Assembly: GCF_002080435.1 (NCBI RefSeq)
Contig: NZ_CP020538.1
Span: 310,001-374,000, forward strand
Reading direction: 5' to 3'
Length of the DNA stretch: 64,000 nt
DNA from: Sphingobium herbicidovorans
Lineage (GTDB): Bacteria; Pseudomonadota; Alphaproteobacteria; Sphingomonadales; Sphingomonadaceae
Shown here piece after piece: positions 9,329 to 17,823 of the stretch (its first letter is position 1; each line of letters opens with the position of its first letter). The translations under genes were made by a program, and so were the position numbers. The notes under the pieces are model-generated. The model was given only the letters and a program-made list of their open reading frames with translations, had not been told where the DNA came from and made no database searches.

Positions 9329-10417
9329 TCATCCCCCGTGGGTTGAAAGCCAAAGAGACAGGGGCGTCCAGACCAATTCCGCAGCGCGGCTGCCCACGAT
9401 CATTCCGACATGGCCGAGTTGCAAGGTGAAGCCGTCCGAGAGGTCGGGCGCGGCATTTGCCGGAACGATCCGGTCCGTTGCGGATCGCACCGAAAATGTC
9501 GGGCAGCGCAGCGCCGCCAGATCGATCTTTGTCCCATCTATACGCCATTCGGAACGCCCGGTGACATTGGCGCCGTAGAAGGTTTCAAACAATTCCCTGC
9601 CGGCCGCAAAGGTTAGGGGCGGGCCGCCATTGGCCCAGTCCTCGACCGCCAGAAACGCGCGTTCGGCCTGCGAACCCGGCTCCATTTCCGCAAAGGCTGC
9701 ATATTTGCGGATCGTCCGGGCGGGGTCCATCGCCCAGAAGCCGGATTGCAATACCTCCATGGGCACATAGCCCAGTCGTTCGCTGGTCGCCTTCGCGCCG
9801 TGCCAGAGTGAAGCGATAAGCTCGCGGTCATCATCGGGAAAACCGTCAAACTGCCAGGGCGCGGCGAGGGTGGCCACGGCCGCAACTCTGGCCACAGCCG
9901 CTGCGCCAAGGGCGAGGCTGCCACCCAGGCAATAGCCCACCAGTATTGGCGGCCGGGGAAGCGACCCCAGCATCGGCAGGAGCCGCTGCGTGACATGATG
10001 GTTGAGGCCCAGGCTCGCGTCTTTCGCCGAAGGGTGCCCCCAATCAACCAGATATGCATCATGTCCTGCTGCGGCCATGTGACGCAGCATGGATCGCCCC
10101 TCGGACAGATCGAGAACCTGCGGCGGGTTAATGAGTGAAGGGATGAAAACCACCGGCGCGCGCCCGTTTTCAGTGCCGTAGCGCAGCAATTTTGCGCTGC
10201 CTGCGGTTGCAAAAACCGCCGGACTTGGCGGAGGTGCTGGACGCACTGCGTTCTGATATTTGCGTAAACCTTGGAAGGCTAGCCGCCGAAGTTCAGGACT
10301 GCCTTCTGTTTCACGCCACAAAATGCTGAGAAACAGGGGCAAAGGCCGCGGCCCATGTTGCGGTGCGGCAACCCTTTGTGCTAATGCGGAATGTGCAGGT
10401 GTGGGAGAGGATTTCAT
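9329..10417 (-). CDS. PHA synthase-like alpha/beta hydrolase (class III PhaC type)
   Basis: Predicted acyltransferase/hydrolase, 362 aa if it begins at ATG 10417. The lipase-like box carries cysteine instead of serine (VGYCLGGS, Cys about 163), as in polyhydroxyalkanoate synthases, followed by an acid in SATDRIVP and a histidine in LGHVGMIVGS, completing a Cys-Asp-His triad. VDWGHP and PPQVLDL are also synthase-like. It is shorter than class I PhaC (about 600 aa) and near class III size. Position between phaA and phaR supports a PHA role. If the start is right, its ATG shares the tetranucleotide CATG with the divergent phaR start; a downstream TTG (before PLFLSILW) is an alternative. Confidence 0.8.
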   Translation of the reverse strand: MKSSPTPAHSALAQRVAAPQHGPRPLPLFLSILWRETEGSPELRRLAFQGLRKYQNAVRPAPPPSPAVFATAGSAKLLRYGTENGRAPVVFIPSLINPPQVLDLSEGRSMLRHMAAAGHDAYLVDWGHPSAKDASLGLNHHVTQRLLPMLGSLPRPPILVGYCLGGSLALGAAAVARVAAVATLAAPWQFDGFPDDDRELIASLWHGAKATSERLGYVPMEVLQSGFWAMDPARTIRKYAAFAEMEPGSQAERAFLAVEDWANGGPPLTFAAGRELFETFYGANVTGRSEWRIDGTKIDLAALRCPTFSVRSATDRIVPANAAPDLSDGFTLQLGHVGMIVGSRAAELVWTPLSLWLSTHGG

Positions 10418-11015
10418 GGCCAAAACCAAGACCGCCAATGAATCGCAGACGGTCACTATCAAGAAATATGCGAACAGGCGTCTCTATAACACGGAAACGT
10501 CGAGTTACATCACGCTTGATCTGCTGTCGCAAATGACCCGCGAGGGACGCGATTTCGTGGTCGTCGACGCCAAGACCGGAGAGGACATTACCCATAATGT
10601 CCTGACGCAGATCATCATGGAAGAAGAACAGCGGGGCAAGAATATGCTGCCGGTAAACTTCCTGCGTCAACTGATCGCGATGTATGGCGATTCCATGCAA
10701 TCCATGGTTCCGCAATATCTGGAAGCGTCGATGGAAGCGTTCCACAAAAACCAGATGCAGTTTCAGGAAGCCATGAAAGGCGCCTTCGGGGGCGGGCCGC
10801 TGGCCGAGATCGCCAAGCGCAACATGCAGATGTTCGAAGCGGCAGCCAGCGCCTTTGGCGGAGTGCCAGGGATGCCGGGAATGCCCGGAATGCCGGGCGT
10901 ATCGCCGACCCAACCGGCAGCGGCCGCAGCATCCGGCGACGACAAGGACGACGAGATTGCCGATTTGAAAGCGCAACTGGCCGCGCTGAACGCCAAGATC
11001 GACAAGCTGAGCTGA
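10416..11015 (+). CDS. phaR: Polyhydroxyalkanoate synthesis repressor PhaR
   Basis: DNA-binding regulator that senses PHA granules and represses phasin and PHA genes. 199 aa from ATG 10416, which has GGGAGAGG six bases upstream. The N-terminal PHB/PHA accumulation regulator domain (IKKYANRRLYNTETSSYI, residues about 13-30, then LLSQMTREGRDFVVVDAKTG) is followed by a PHB_acc helix pair (FLRQLIAMYGDSMQSMVP) and a low-complexity GMPGMPGMPG stretch, ending in a short coiled coil (IADLKAQLAALNAKI). Divergent from the PhaC-like gene, so it may regulate that promoter directly. Confidence 0.93.
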   Translation: MAKTKTANESQTVTIKKYANRRLYNTETSSYITLDLLSQMTREGRDFVVVDAKTGEDITHNVLTQIIMEEEQRGKNMLPVNFLRQLIAMYGDSMQSMVPQYLEASMEAFHKNQMQFQEAMKGAFGGGPLAEIAKRNMQMFEAAASAFGGVPGMPGMPGMPGVSPTQPAAAAASGDDKDDEIADLKAQLAALNAKIDKLS

Positions 11016-11097
11016 GGCATCGCGTTCAGGGTCGACGGGGCCGCGCGCTTGGCCTATGGCGCGCGTTCCTTCAGATAGATGAGCAAGGCCTGACCCC

Positions 11098-12624
11098 GTG
11101 AAGCACGCCCTTTCCGTTACCCGTGAACAGGATTTTGCCGCCTGGTATCAGGCCGTCGTTTCCGAAGCAGACATGGCCGAGGAAAGCGGCGTGCGCGGCA
11201 GCATGGTCATCCGGCCCTGGGGCTATGGCATCTGGGAACGCATCCAGAAGCTGCTGGACGAGCGCATCAAGGCGACCGGCCACGAGAACTGCTATTTCCC
11301 GCTCTTCATTCCGCTTTCCTACTTCGAGAAGGAAGCTGAGCATGTCGATGGCTTCGCCAAGGAAATGGCGGTCGTCACGCACCATCGCCTGATCCAGAAG
11401 GACGGCAAGCTGGTCCCTGATCCAGACGCAAAGCTGGAAGAGCCTCTTGTGGTTCGCCCGACGTCCGAAACGGTGATCGGTGCAGCATTTTCGCGTTGGG
11501 TGCAGAGCTGGCGCGACCTGCCCGTGCTGATCAACCAGTGGGCCAATGTCGTTCGCTGGGAAATGCGGACGCGCATGTTCCTGCGCACCGCTGAATTTCT
11601 ATGGCAGGAAGGGCATACGGCTCACGCCACCGTTGAAGAGGCGATGGAAGAGACGATGAAGATGCTCGAGGTCTATCGCAGTTTCGCCGAGGAATGCGTC
11701 GCGCTGCCGGTGGTGGCGGGCGAGAAGCCGGAGAATGAGCGATTCCCGGGCGCCGTCGCGACTTATTCGATCGAAGCGATGATGCAGGACGGCAAGGCGC
11801 TTCAGGCCGGAACCTCGCATTTCCTGGGAACGACGTTCAGTCAGGCGCAAAGCATCAAGTTCCAGAATGCCGAGGGTCAACAGGAACTGGCCCAGACGAC
11901 AAGCTGGGGCATGTCCACGCGGATGATCGGTGGGCTGATCATGGTGCATGGCGACGACGACGGCCTGCGGGTGCCGCCGCGGCTTGCGCCTTATCAGGTC
12001 GTCGTCGTGCCGATGCTGCGCGACAATGATGAGGATGCGGCGATCCTGGATTATTGCGGCGAGATCGTCGCCCAGTTGAACAAGCAGGATGCGTTTCGCG
12101 AGCCGGTTCGCGCGATGCTGGACAAGCGGCCCGCCAAGGCAGCGAACAAGCGCTGGGGCTGGGTGAAGAAGGGCGCACCAATCGTTGTCGAGGTTGGCGG
12201 CCGCGATGTTGCGGGAGGCAATGTGTCCGTCCTGCGCCGCGACCGGCTTTATCGGGAAGATGGAAAGCTCGACAGCCAGATCATCGCGAAGGGAGATTTC
12301 CTGGACGCTGCGACGGGCATATTGGCGGAAATCCAGCAGGGGTTGTTCAACGATGCGCAGGCGCGCCTGCTCGGCAATATCGACAAGTCGATCACCTCGC
12401 TCGATGCGTTGAAAGCATATTTCGGCGCAAGCAGAAAGCCGGGCTGGGCACTGATACAGTGGGCAAAACCAACCGGTCCCGCGCTTGACAAGGTGATTGA
12501 ATGGCTCAAGGGCGAGAAGCTGACGCTTCGCAACGTGCCGCTGGATGCCGACGCGGCGGATGGCAACTGCATCTTTACCGGCGACAAGGCTGTCGAGCGG
12601 GTGCTGGTTGGGCGTAGCTACTAA
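11098..12624 (+). CDS. proS: Prolyl-tRNA synthetase, archaeal/eukaryotic-like (type 3)
   Basis: Charges tRNA-Pro. 508 aa from the GTG at 11098. The sequence is of the archaeal/eukaryotic-like architecture: motif-1 region GSMVIRPWGYGIWE, motif 2 RWEMRTRMFLRTAEFLWQEGHTAH, motif 3 TSWGMSTRMIGGLIMVHGDD, an anticodon-binding domain (PYQVVVVPML) and the type-specific C-terminal domain ending NCIFTGDKAVERVLVGRSY. There is no bacterial-type editing insertion between motifs 2 and 3. Most alphaproteobacteria I know use the shorter bacterial form of about 440 aa, so this version points to lineage-level replacement. Confidence 0.94.
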   Translation: MKHALSVTREQDFAAWYQAVVSEADMAEESGVRGSMVIRPWGYGIWERIQKLLDERIKATGHENCYFPLFIPLSYFEKEAEHVDGFAKEMAVVTHHRLIQKDGKLVPDPDAKLEEPLVVRPTSETVIGAAFSRWVQSWRDLPVLINQWANVVRWEMRTRMFLRTAEFLWQEGHTAHATVEEAMEETMKMLEVYRSFAEECVALPVVAGEKPENERFPGAVATYSIEAMMQDGKALQAGTSHFLGTTFSQAQSIKFQNAEGQQELAQTTSWGMSTRMIGGLIMVHGDDDGLRVPPRLAPYQVVVVPMLRDNDEDAAILDYCGEIVAQLNKQDAFREPVRAMLDKRPAKAANKRWGWVKKGAPIVVEVGGRDVAGGNVSVLRRDRLYREDGKLDSQIIAKGDFLDAATGILAEIQQGLFNDAQARLLGNIDKSITSLDALKAYFGASRKPGWALIQWAKPTGPALDKVIEWLKGEKLTLRNVPLDADAADGNCIFTGDKAVERVLVGRSY

Positions 12625-12640
12625 ACTGCCAGCCTGTTCG

Positions 12641-12697
12641 TATCGAGCGTAGTCGAGATTGGCGGCGCAGACGCTTCCCGACTTCGCTCGACACTAT
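12641..12697. repeat. Second type of REP-like palindrome
   Basis: TATCGAGCGTAGTCGAGA on the left and TCCCGACTTCGCTCGACACTA on the right are imperfect inverted repeats sharing TCGAGCGnAGTCG. It fills the gap between the convergent proS and hslU genes and may act as a terminator. It is a different sequence family from the palindrome at 2963. Confidence 0.65.
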
Positions 12698-12706
12698 GCG
12701 CGTTGG

Positions 12707-14008
12707 TCAGAGCACATATTTGCTGAGATCGGTATTCCGCGCGACTTCGCTCAGCTGCTTTTCAACATAGGCGGCGTCGATCACGAGCGTTTCGCCTTTG
12801 CGGTCCTCGGCATCGAAGCTCACATCCTCCAGCAGCTTTTCCATGACCGTCTGAAGGCGGCGGGCCCCGATATTCTCGATCTCGCCATTCACTTCCGCCG
12901 CAATCTTGGCCACGGCGCGGATGCCATCGGGCGTCAGGTCGATCGTAACCCCTTCGGTCGCCAGCAGCGCGCGATATTGCGCAACAAGACTGGCCTTGGT
13001 GTCCGATAGGATGGAGACGAAATCATCCTCCGTCAGCGCCTTCAGCTCAACGCGGATGGGAAGCCGGCCCTGAAGTTCCGGCAGCAGGTCGCTAGGCTTG
13101 GCGACATGAAATGCGCCGGACGCGATGAACAGGATATGGTCGGTTTTGAGCGGGCCATATTTTGTCGAAACGGTAGTCCCTTCGATCAATGGCAGAAGGT
13201 CGCGCTGCACGCCTTCTCGGCTGACGGAGCCGCCCCGCACGTCGCTGACTGCGATCTTGTCGATCTCGTCCAGGAAAACTATGCCATTCTGCTCGGCGCT
13301 GGTGATGGCCACGCGTGCGACATCGTCCTGGTCCAGCCGCTTGTCCTGCTCTTCTTCGACCAGCTTGTCCCAGGCTTCCGCGACACGCAGCTTGCGGCGC
13401 TTCTTCTGGGTCTGGCCAAACGCCTTCGACATCATGTCGGACAGATTGATCATGCCCACTTGCCCGCCCATGCCGGGGATCTCCATCGGCATCGAAGGGC
13501 TGTCTGCCACCTCTACCTCAACCTCGACATCGTTCATCTGGTCGTTTTCGATCCGCTGGCGGAAGGAGAGGCGGGTGGCCTCGCTCGCTTCCTTACCGGT
13601 GAGCGCGTCGAGCAGGCGCGCCATCGCGGCTTCCGACGCGGCCTCGCGCACGGCTTCCCGGCGGCGGTCCTTCTCCAGTCGCACGGCTTCCTCGACCAGA
13701 TCGCGGACGATCTGCTCAACGTCGCGCCCGACATAGCCGACTTCAGTGAACTTGGTCGCTTCCACCTTTACGAAGGGGGCGTCGGCGAGCTTCGCAAGGC
13801 GGCGGCTGATTTCGGTCTTGCCGCAGCCTGTGGGCCCGATCATCAGAATATTCTTCGGGGTCACCTCATCGCGCAAATCGGGCGACAGGCGCTGACGGCG
13901 CCAGCGGTTGCGCAGGGCGACAGCGACGGCGCGCTTCGCGTCCGCCTGCCCGATGATGTGCGCGTCCAGCGCGGATACAATGGCTTTGGGTGTCAGGTTG
14001 TCGTTCAT
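12707..14008 (-). CDS. hslU: ATP-dependent protease ATPase subunit HslU (ClpY)
   Basis: AAA+ unfoldase that feeds substrates to HslV. 433 aa from ATG 14008, which has AAGGACAG upstream; an upstream in-frame ATG at 14050 would add a poorly related leader. Walker A is GPTGCGKTE, the pore-loop region is [13 protein letters not shown], Walker B is [11 protein letters not shown], the sensor region is [12 protein letters not shown], and the C-terminal tail ends in LSKYVL, which docks into HslV. A variable I-domain lies between residues of about 100 and 230. Downstream of hslV on the same strand, 77 bp apart. Confidence 0.96.
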   Translation of the reverse strand: MNDNLTPKAIVSALDAHIIGQADAKRAVAVALRNRWRRQRLSPDLRDEVTPKNILMIGPTGCGKTEISRRLAKLADAPFVKVEATKFTEVGYVGRDVEQIVRDLVEEAVRLEKDRRREAVREAASEAAMARLLDALTGKEASEATRLSFRQRIENDQMNDVEVEVEVADSPSMPMEIPGMGGQVGMINLSDMMSKAFGQTQKKRRKLRVAEAWDKLVEEEQDKRLDQDDVARVAITSAEQNGIVFLDEIDKIAVSDVRGGSVSREGVQRDLLPLIEGTTVSTKYGPLKTDHILFIASGAFHVAKPSDLLPELQGRLPIRVELKALTEDDFVSILSDTKASLVAQYRALLATEGVTIDLTPDGIRAVAKIAAEVNGEIENIGARRLQTVMEKLLEDVSFDAEDRKGETLVIDAAYVEKQLSEVARNTDLSKYVL

Positions 14009-14085
14009 CTCTGTCCTTTTCCCATCCTTCTCGACGGAGGGGTGGGGCATGGGCTTGTCGGAGGAGGAGTGCGAGCCTTCCCCGA

Positions 14086-14652
14086 TCAGGAAACGCTTTT
14101 CAGCTCTTCAATGGTGAGTTGGTCGTTGGTGTAGACGCAAATGTCAGCCGCGACAGCCATGGCCTTGCGAGCCAGCGTTTCGGCGTCTTCCTCATACTCC
14201 ACCAGGGCGCGTGCGGCGGCGAGAGCGAAATTGCCGCCAGAGCCGATTGCCGCCACCCCGCCCACCGGCTCAAGTACGTCGCCATTGCCGGTCAGGATCA
14301 AGGTGACATCCTTGTCCGCGACGATCATCATCGCTTCCAGGTTCCGCAGATATTTGTCGGTACGCCAATCCTTGGCCAGTTCAACGGCCGCCCGCATGAG
14401 TTGGCCGTTGTGGCGCTCAAGCTTCGCCTCAAGACGTTCAAACAGCGTGAACGCGTCGGCCGTTGCGCCCGCAAAACCGCCGATAACCGAGCCGTCGTGA
14501 AGCCGCCGAACCTTGCGGGCATTGGGCTTCATCACCGTCTGGCCCATGGAAACCTGGCCATCGCCAGCGACGATCACCTTACCGTTCTTTCGTACCGACA
14601 TGATGGTTGTCCCGTGCCAGGTGGGCATGGTGCTGGAGCGTTGGTCGTTCAT
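14086..14652 (-). CDS. hslV: ATP-dependent protease subunit HslV (ClpQ)
   Basis: Threonine peptidase of the HslUV complex, cytoplasmic. From ATG 14652 it is 188 aa; the internal ATG 14628 would give 180 aa. The nucleophile threonine follows the HG in WHGTTIMSV, so maturation removes a propeptide of 14 (or 6) residues, longer than the single Met in E. coli. The [25 protein letters not shown] and [11 protein letters not shown] motifs are complete. Neither start has a clear Shine-Dalgarno sequence. Divergent from the small gene at 14826. Confidence 0.95.
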   Translation of the reverse strand: MNDQRSSTMPTWHGTTIMSVRKNGKVIVAGDGQVSMGQTVMKPNARKVRRLHDGSVIGGFAGATADAFTLFERLEAKLERHNGQLMRAAVELAKDWRTDKYLRNLEAMMIVADKDVTLILTGNGDVLEPVGGVAAIGSGGNFALAAARALVEYEEDAETLARKAMAVAADICVYTNDQLTIEELKSVS

Positions 14653-14825
14653 GGGTCGGCATATGGGAGCGAATGGGCTACCGCGCAAGCATAGTGGTGA
14701 AGGGCGCTGGATCGTGTCATTTTCTAGACGGAATTATGACAATCCGTTCAGGAACCAATGCCGGTTAATTGACTTTGTGCACAGCAGCACGGATCATGAG
14801 CGTCTGTATATGGGAGAAAATGCCG

Positions 14826-15014
14826 ATGTCCCTGAAGGCCAGAGCTCGAGAAAAGGTCGAGCGCGCAGGCATTTCCAACTATTCCTTCGACCATGACGTA
14901 CTCGTCATGTGCGGCGTGCGTTACACGATCGCCGCGTGCAACTGCGGTGAGCCGGATTGCGATGGCGTCCGCTTGGAAAAAGACGCTGCAATGGTCAACC
15001 GCGTGCTGCAATAA
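14826..15014 (+). CDS. Small conserved-looking Cys-containing protein, function unknown
   Basis: 62 aa from ATG 14826, chosen over ATG 14820 because GGAGA then lies at a proper nine-base distance. The N-terminal half is basic (KARAREKVERAG); the C-terminal half has a Cys cluster, MCGVRYTIAACNCGEPDCDG, with four cysteines in CG-x(8)-C-x-C-x(4)-C spacing that could bind a metal or form disulfides. No signal peptide or membrane segment. I do not recognise a named family. Codon use looks like the neighbouring genes. Confidence 0.7.
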   Translation: MSLKARAREKVERAGISNYSFDHDVLVMCGVRYTIAACNCGEPDCDGVRLEKDAAMVNRVLQ

Positions 15015-15040
15015 CCCGATCAGTTCACAGACTGGCGAGC

Positions 15041-15166
15041 TTACATCGCCCTCTCGCCGGCCCGGCCAACCGATTCAATATCTCGGCCAACGCCCTTCAC
15101 GGTGTTGCACGCGGCCAATGTGGTGAGAAGCAAGCCAGTAATCATAAGGGCAATGGTTGGACGCAT
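15041..15166 (-). CDS. Entericidin-family small lipoprotein
   Basis: 41 aa lipoprotein. A short n-region and hydrophobic stretch (TIALMITGLLLTTL) lead to the lipobox LAAC, and the mature part NTVKGVGRDIESVGRAG is typical of entericidin A/B (EcnA/EcnB). These are envelope lipoproteins linked to stationary phase or stress. I used ATG 15166; a longer frame from 15289 would put the signal sequence internally. The stop is TAA at 15041. Confidence 0.85.
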   Translation of the reverse strand: MRPTIALMITGLLLTTLAACNTVKGVGRDIESVGRAGERAM

Positions 15167-15301
15167 CGACGCTAACTCCCGGTTGGACCTGTTCCCTATC
15201 GCGGCCACGTAAAAAGGCAATAAGCCCATTTTGCAATTTCCATTTCGCGGCTTCTTGACAGCAACCGTGTCGGGTGCCAATGGCCGCATCCTCCTTTCAG
15301 G

Positions 15302-15376
15302 GGGCGCGTAGCTCAGCGGTAGAGCACACCCTTCACACGGGTGGGGTCACAGGTTCAATCCCTGTCGCGCCCACCA
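15302..15376 (+). tRNA. tRNA-Val (anticodon CAC)
   Basis: Complete cloverleaf: acceptor GGGCGCG/CGCGCCC, D arm GCTC-AGCGGTA-GAGC, anticodon stem CACCC/GGGTG with loop TTCACAC giving anticodon CAC (15334-15336), T arm with GGTTCAATCC, discriminator A and encoded CCA (15374-15376). Reads GTG codons. The 115 bp between it and the next gene hold nothing I can identify. Confidence 0.97.
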
Positions 15377-15491
15377 TGGCCTCCAAGGCTGTGGCCGGAA
15401 ATATTATTTCCCTACATTGATCTCTTTGTCTGCGTGGCGTTAATTCTGTCGCTCGATCTGGCTCTTGAGCGGTCGAGACGAAAGGATAAGA

Positions 15492-17720
15492 ATGTCCTCA
15501 TTCCTTAAGGGCAGCGCGGCTATCGGCGCGCTGCTGGCGAGCGCCGCCGATCCGGCAGCCGCGCAGCAGAAACTGACGCTTGAGCGGGTCTTCGCCAGTC
15601 CAGACCTGTCCGGTCCTCAGCCGCGCGCGCTCAAGCTCTCGCCTGACGGCAAGCTGGTTACCCTGCTCAAGCCGCGCGTGGATGAAAAGGAGCGCCTGGA
15701 CCTCTGGGCGATCGACAGTTCGACCGGAGCCGAACGAATGCTGGTCGATTCCAAAAAGACCGGCAGCGGAGCGGAGCTTTCCGAAACGGAGAAGATGCAG
15801 CGAGAGCGGGACCGCTCGGTTGCCGGGAATACGGGCATCGTCAGCTATGATTGGGCGCCCGATGGCAAAAACATTCTGGTGCCTATAGACGGGGATCTGT
15901 ACCTCGCGGCGCTGGATGGCGGCGTCACTCGCCTGACGAATACGCCCGATGGGGAATTGAATGGAGGCGTCAGCCCCAGGGGCGGTTTCGTTTCCTTCGT
16001 GCGTGGCGGCAACCTGTTCGTTCAGCCGATCGGCGGCGAAGAGCGGCAAGTGACGCAGGGCGCCAGCGAAACGGTCAGCTGGGGCGTTGCCGAATTCGTC
16101 GCGCAGGAGGAAATGGATCGGCGCACCGGTTATTGGTGGTCGCCTGACGACCGGCTGATCGCGGTGGCGAAGATCGACGAGGAACCCGTTGGTATCGTAA
16201 CCCGAACGGCGATCGGCGGCGAAGGCACGAAAGTCTATCAGCAGCGTTATCCCGCCGCCGGCACGCCCAATGCCCTCGTTGAGCTTTACGTGATGAAGCC
16301 TGACGGATCGGGTCAGGTGAAGGTCGATCTGGGGCCGGAACGAGATATCTACCTGGCGCGGGTCAACTGGTCGAAGGACAGCGCGGTTCTCTATGTTCAA
16401 CGCCAGAGCCGGGATCAGAAGACGCTGGATTTGCTCGCAGTCGATCCCACGACCGGCAAAGCGAAGATTGTCCTGACCGAAAAGGCCAAAAGCTGGGTCA
16501 ATCTGAGCAACAATTTCACGCCGCTTGGCGATGGCAGCTTCCTGTGGTGGTCGGAGCGCAGCGGTCACGGCCATCTCTATCATGTGCGTGGCGGTAAATG
16601 GACCGCTCTGACGAGCGGGCCCTGGGAAGTGCGCGACGTGGTTGCTGTCGATGAGAAGCAGGGCATCGTCTACTTCACCGGCAACCGCGAGACGCCGCTG
16701 GAGCAGCAACTTTATGCAGCGCCGCTGTCCGCCAAGGGCGCGCTTCGCCAGCTGACCAGCGATGGCTGGTGGAATGATGCGGTGATGGATGGCGCGGCGA
16801 CGCGCCTCGTCATATCCCGCAGCAATGTGGATCAGCCAAAGCAGGTCTATCTTGCTGACCATCAAGGTCAGCGGTTGCAATGGCTGTCTGAAAATGTGCT
16901 GGCTGGCGACCATCCCTACGCGCCTTATCGTGCCTCTCATGTGAAAACGACGTTCGGCACGATCAAGGCCGCGGATGGAACCACCCTGCATACCCGCATC
17001 CTTACGCCACCACTTGAACCGGGTAAGCGTTACCCGGTATTCATGCTTCACTATGGGGGCCCCGGCGGCGGGCGGGTCGTGACAAACCAGTGGAATTCGC
17101 CGTTATATCAATATCTGGTCCAGCAGGGCTGGATCGTCTTTGCCGTCGATAATCGCGGTACGCCCGATCGGGGCAAAGCGTTCGAGGATCATCTCTATCG
17201 CGCGATGGGCACCGTAGAGGTGGATGATCAATTGCAGGGCGTCGAATGGTTAAAGGCCCAGGCATTCGTCGATCCGCAGAGGATCGCGACCTACGGCTGG
17301 TCCTATGGCGGTTATATGTCGGTGAAGATGCTGGAGAAGGCGCCCGGCGTCTTTTCCGCCGCAATCGCCGGCGCACCGGTGACGCGGTGGGAACTGTACG
17401 ACACGCATTATACCGAACGCTATCTGGGTAAGCCACAGGACCAGCCAAGCGCCTACCCGGCATCCGGGGCCGTTGATGAAGCGGTGAAGATACGAGACCC
17501 GCTGTTGCTTATTCACGGAATGTCGGACGACAATGTCGTGTTCGACAATAGCACGACGTTGATGGCAAGGATGCAGGCGGCGGCCGTCCCATTCGAAATG
17601 ATGGTCTATCCGGGGCAGACCCATCGGGTAGGCGGGCCGGGGATCAGCGTTCACCTGTGGCGCACGATCGAAGATTTTCTCGCCAGGCATGGGACGGCGC
17701 CCCAATCGCCTGCCAGATAG
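15492..17720 (+). CDS. S9 family serine peptidase, dipeptidyl peptidase IV type, exported
   Basis: Periplasmic prolyl-type dipeptidase, 742 aa from ATG 15492 with AAAGGA upstream. A signal peptide (LKGSAAIGALLASAADPAAAQQ) comes first, then the DPP_IV N-terminal beta-propeller with the double-glutamate substrate-binding motif (FVAQEEMDRRTGYWW), then the alpha/beta hydrolase domain with the nucleophile in YGWSYGGYMS, the acid in HGMSDDNVVF and the histidine in YPGQTHRVGG. DPP IV-like enzymes are abundant in sphingomonads and take part in peptide use. There is no obvious operon partner. Confidence 0.93.
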   Translation: MSSFLKGSAAIGALLASAADPAAAQQKLTLERVFASPDLSGPQPRALKLSPDGKLVTLLKPRVDEKERLDLWAIDSSTGAERMLVDSKKTGSGAELSETEKMQRERDRSVAGNTGIVSYDWAPDGKNILVPIDGDLYLAALDGGVTRLTNTPDGELNGGVSPRGGFVSFVRGGNLFVQPIGGEERQVTQGASETVSWGVAEFVAQEEMDRRTGYWWSPDDRLIAVAKIDEEPVGIVTRTAIGGEGTKVYQQRYPAAGTPNALVELYVMKPDGSGQVKVDLGPERDIYLARVNWSKDSAVLYVQRQSRDQKTLDLLAVDPTTGKAKIVLTEKAKSWVNLSNNFTPLGDGSFLWWSERSGHGHLYHVRGGKWTALTSGPWEVRDVVAVDEKQGIVYFTGNRETPLEQQLYAAPLSAKGALRQLTSDGWWNDAVMDGAATRLVISRSNVDQPKQVYLADHQGQRLQWLSENVLAGDHPYAPYRASHVKTTFGTIKAADGTTLHTRILTPPLEPGKRYPVFMLHYGGPGGGRVVTNQWNSPLYQYLVQQGWIVFAVDNRGTPDRGKAFEDHLYRAMGTVEVDDQLQGVEWLKAQAFVDPQRIATYGWSYGGYMSVKMLEKAPGVFSAAIAGAPVTRWELYDTHYTERYLGKPQDQPSAYPASGAVDEAVKIRDPLLLIHGMSDDNVVFDNSTTLMARMQAAAVPFEMMVYPGQTHRVGGPGISVHLWRTIEDFLARHGTAPQSPAR

Positions 17721-17823
17721 CAAAGGCGCGCTTTCCGCGGGCAAACCGCTTCCTGCTGGACAATTTGCGCGACGGCGTTATGGCGCCCACTCCGCAATTT
17801 CGCATGGAGTGGAGTCTTTAGTC

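Noticed and set aside
10865..10900. GMPGMPGMPG repeat in phaR as a mobile or regulatory repeat
   Set aside because: Short in-frame low-complexity coding repeat, ordinary in PhaR-like proteins.
15498..17051. 517-codon minus-strand open frame opposite the S9 peptidase
   Set aside because: Same kind of shadow frame; the plus strand encodes a complete peptidase with catalytic residues.
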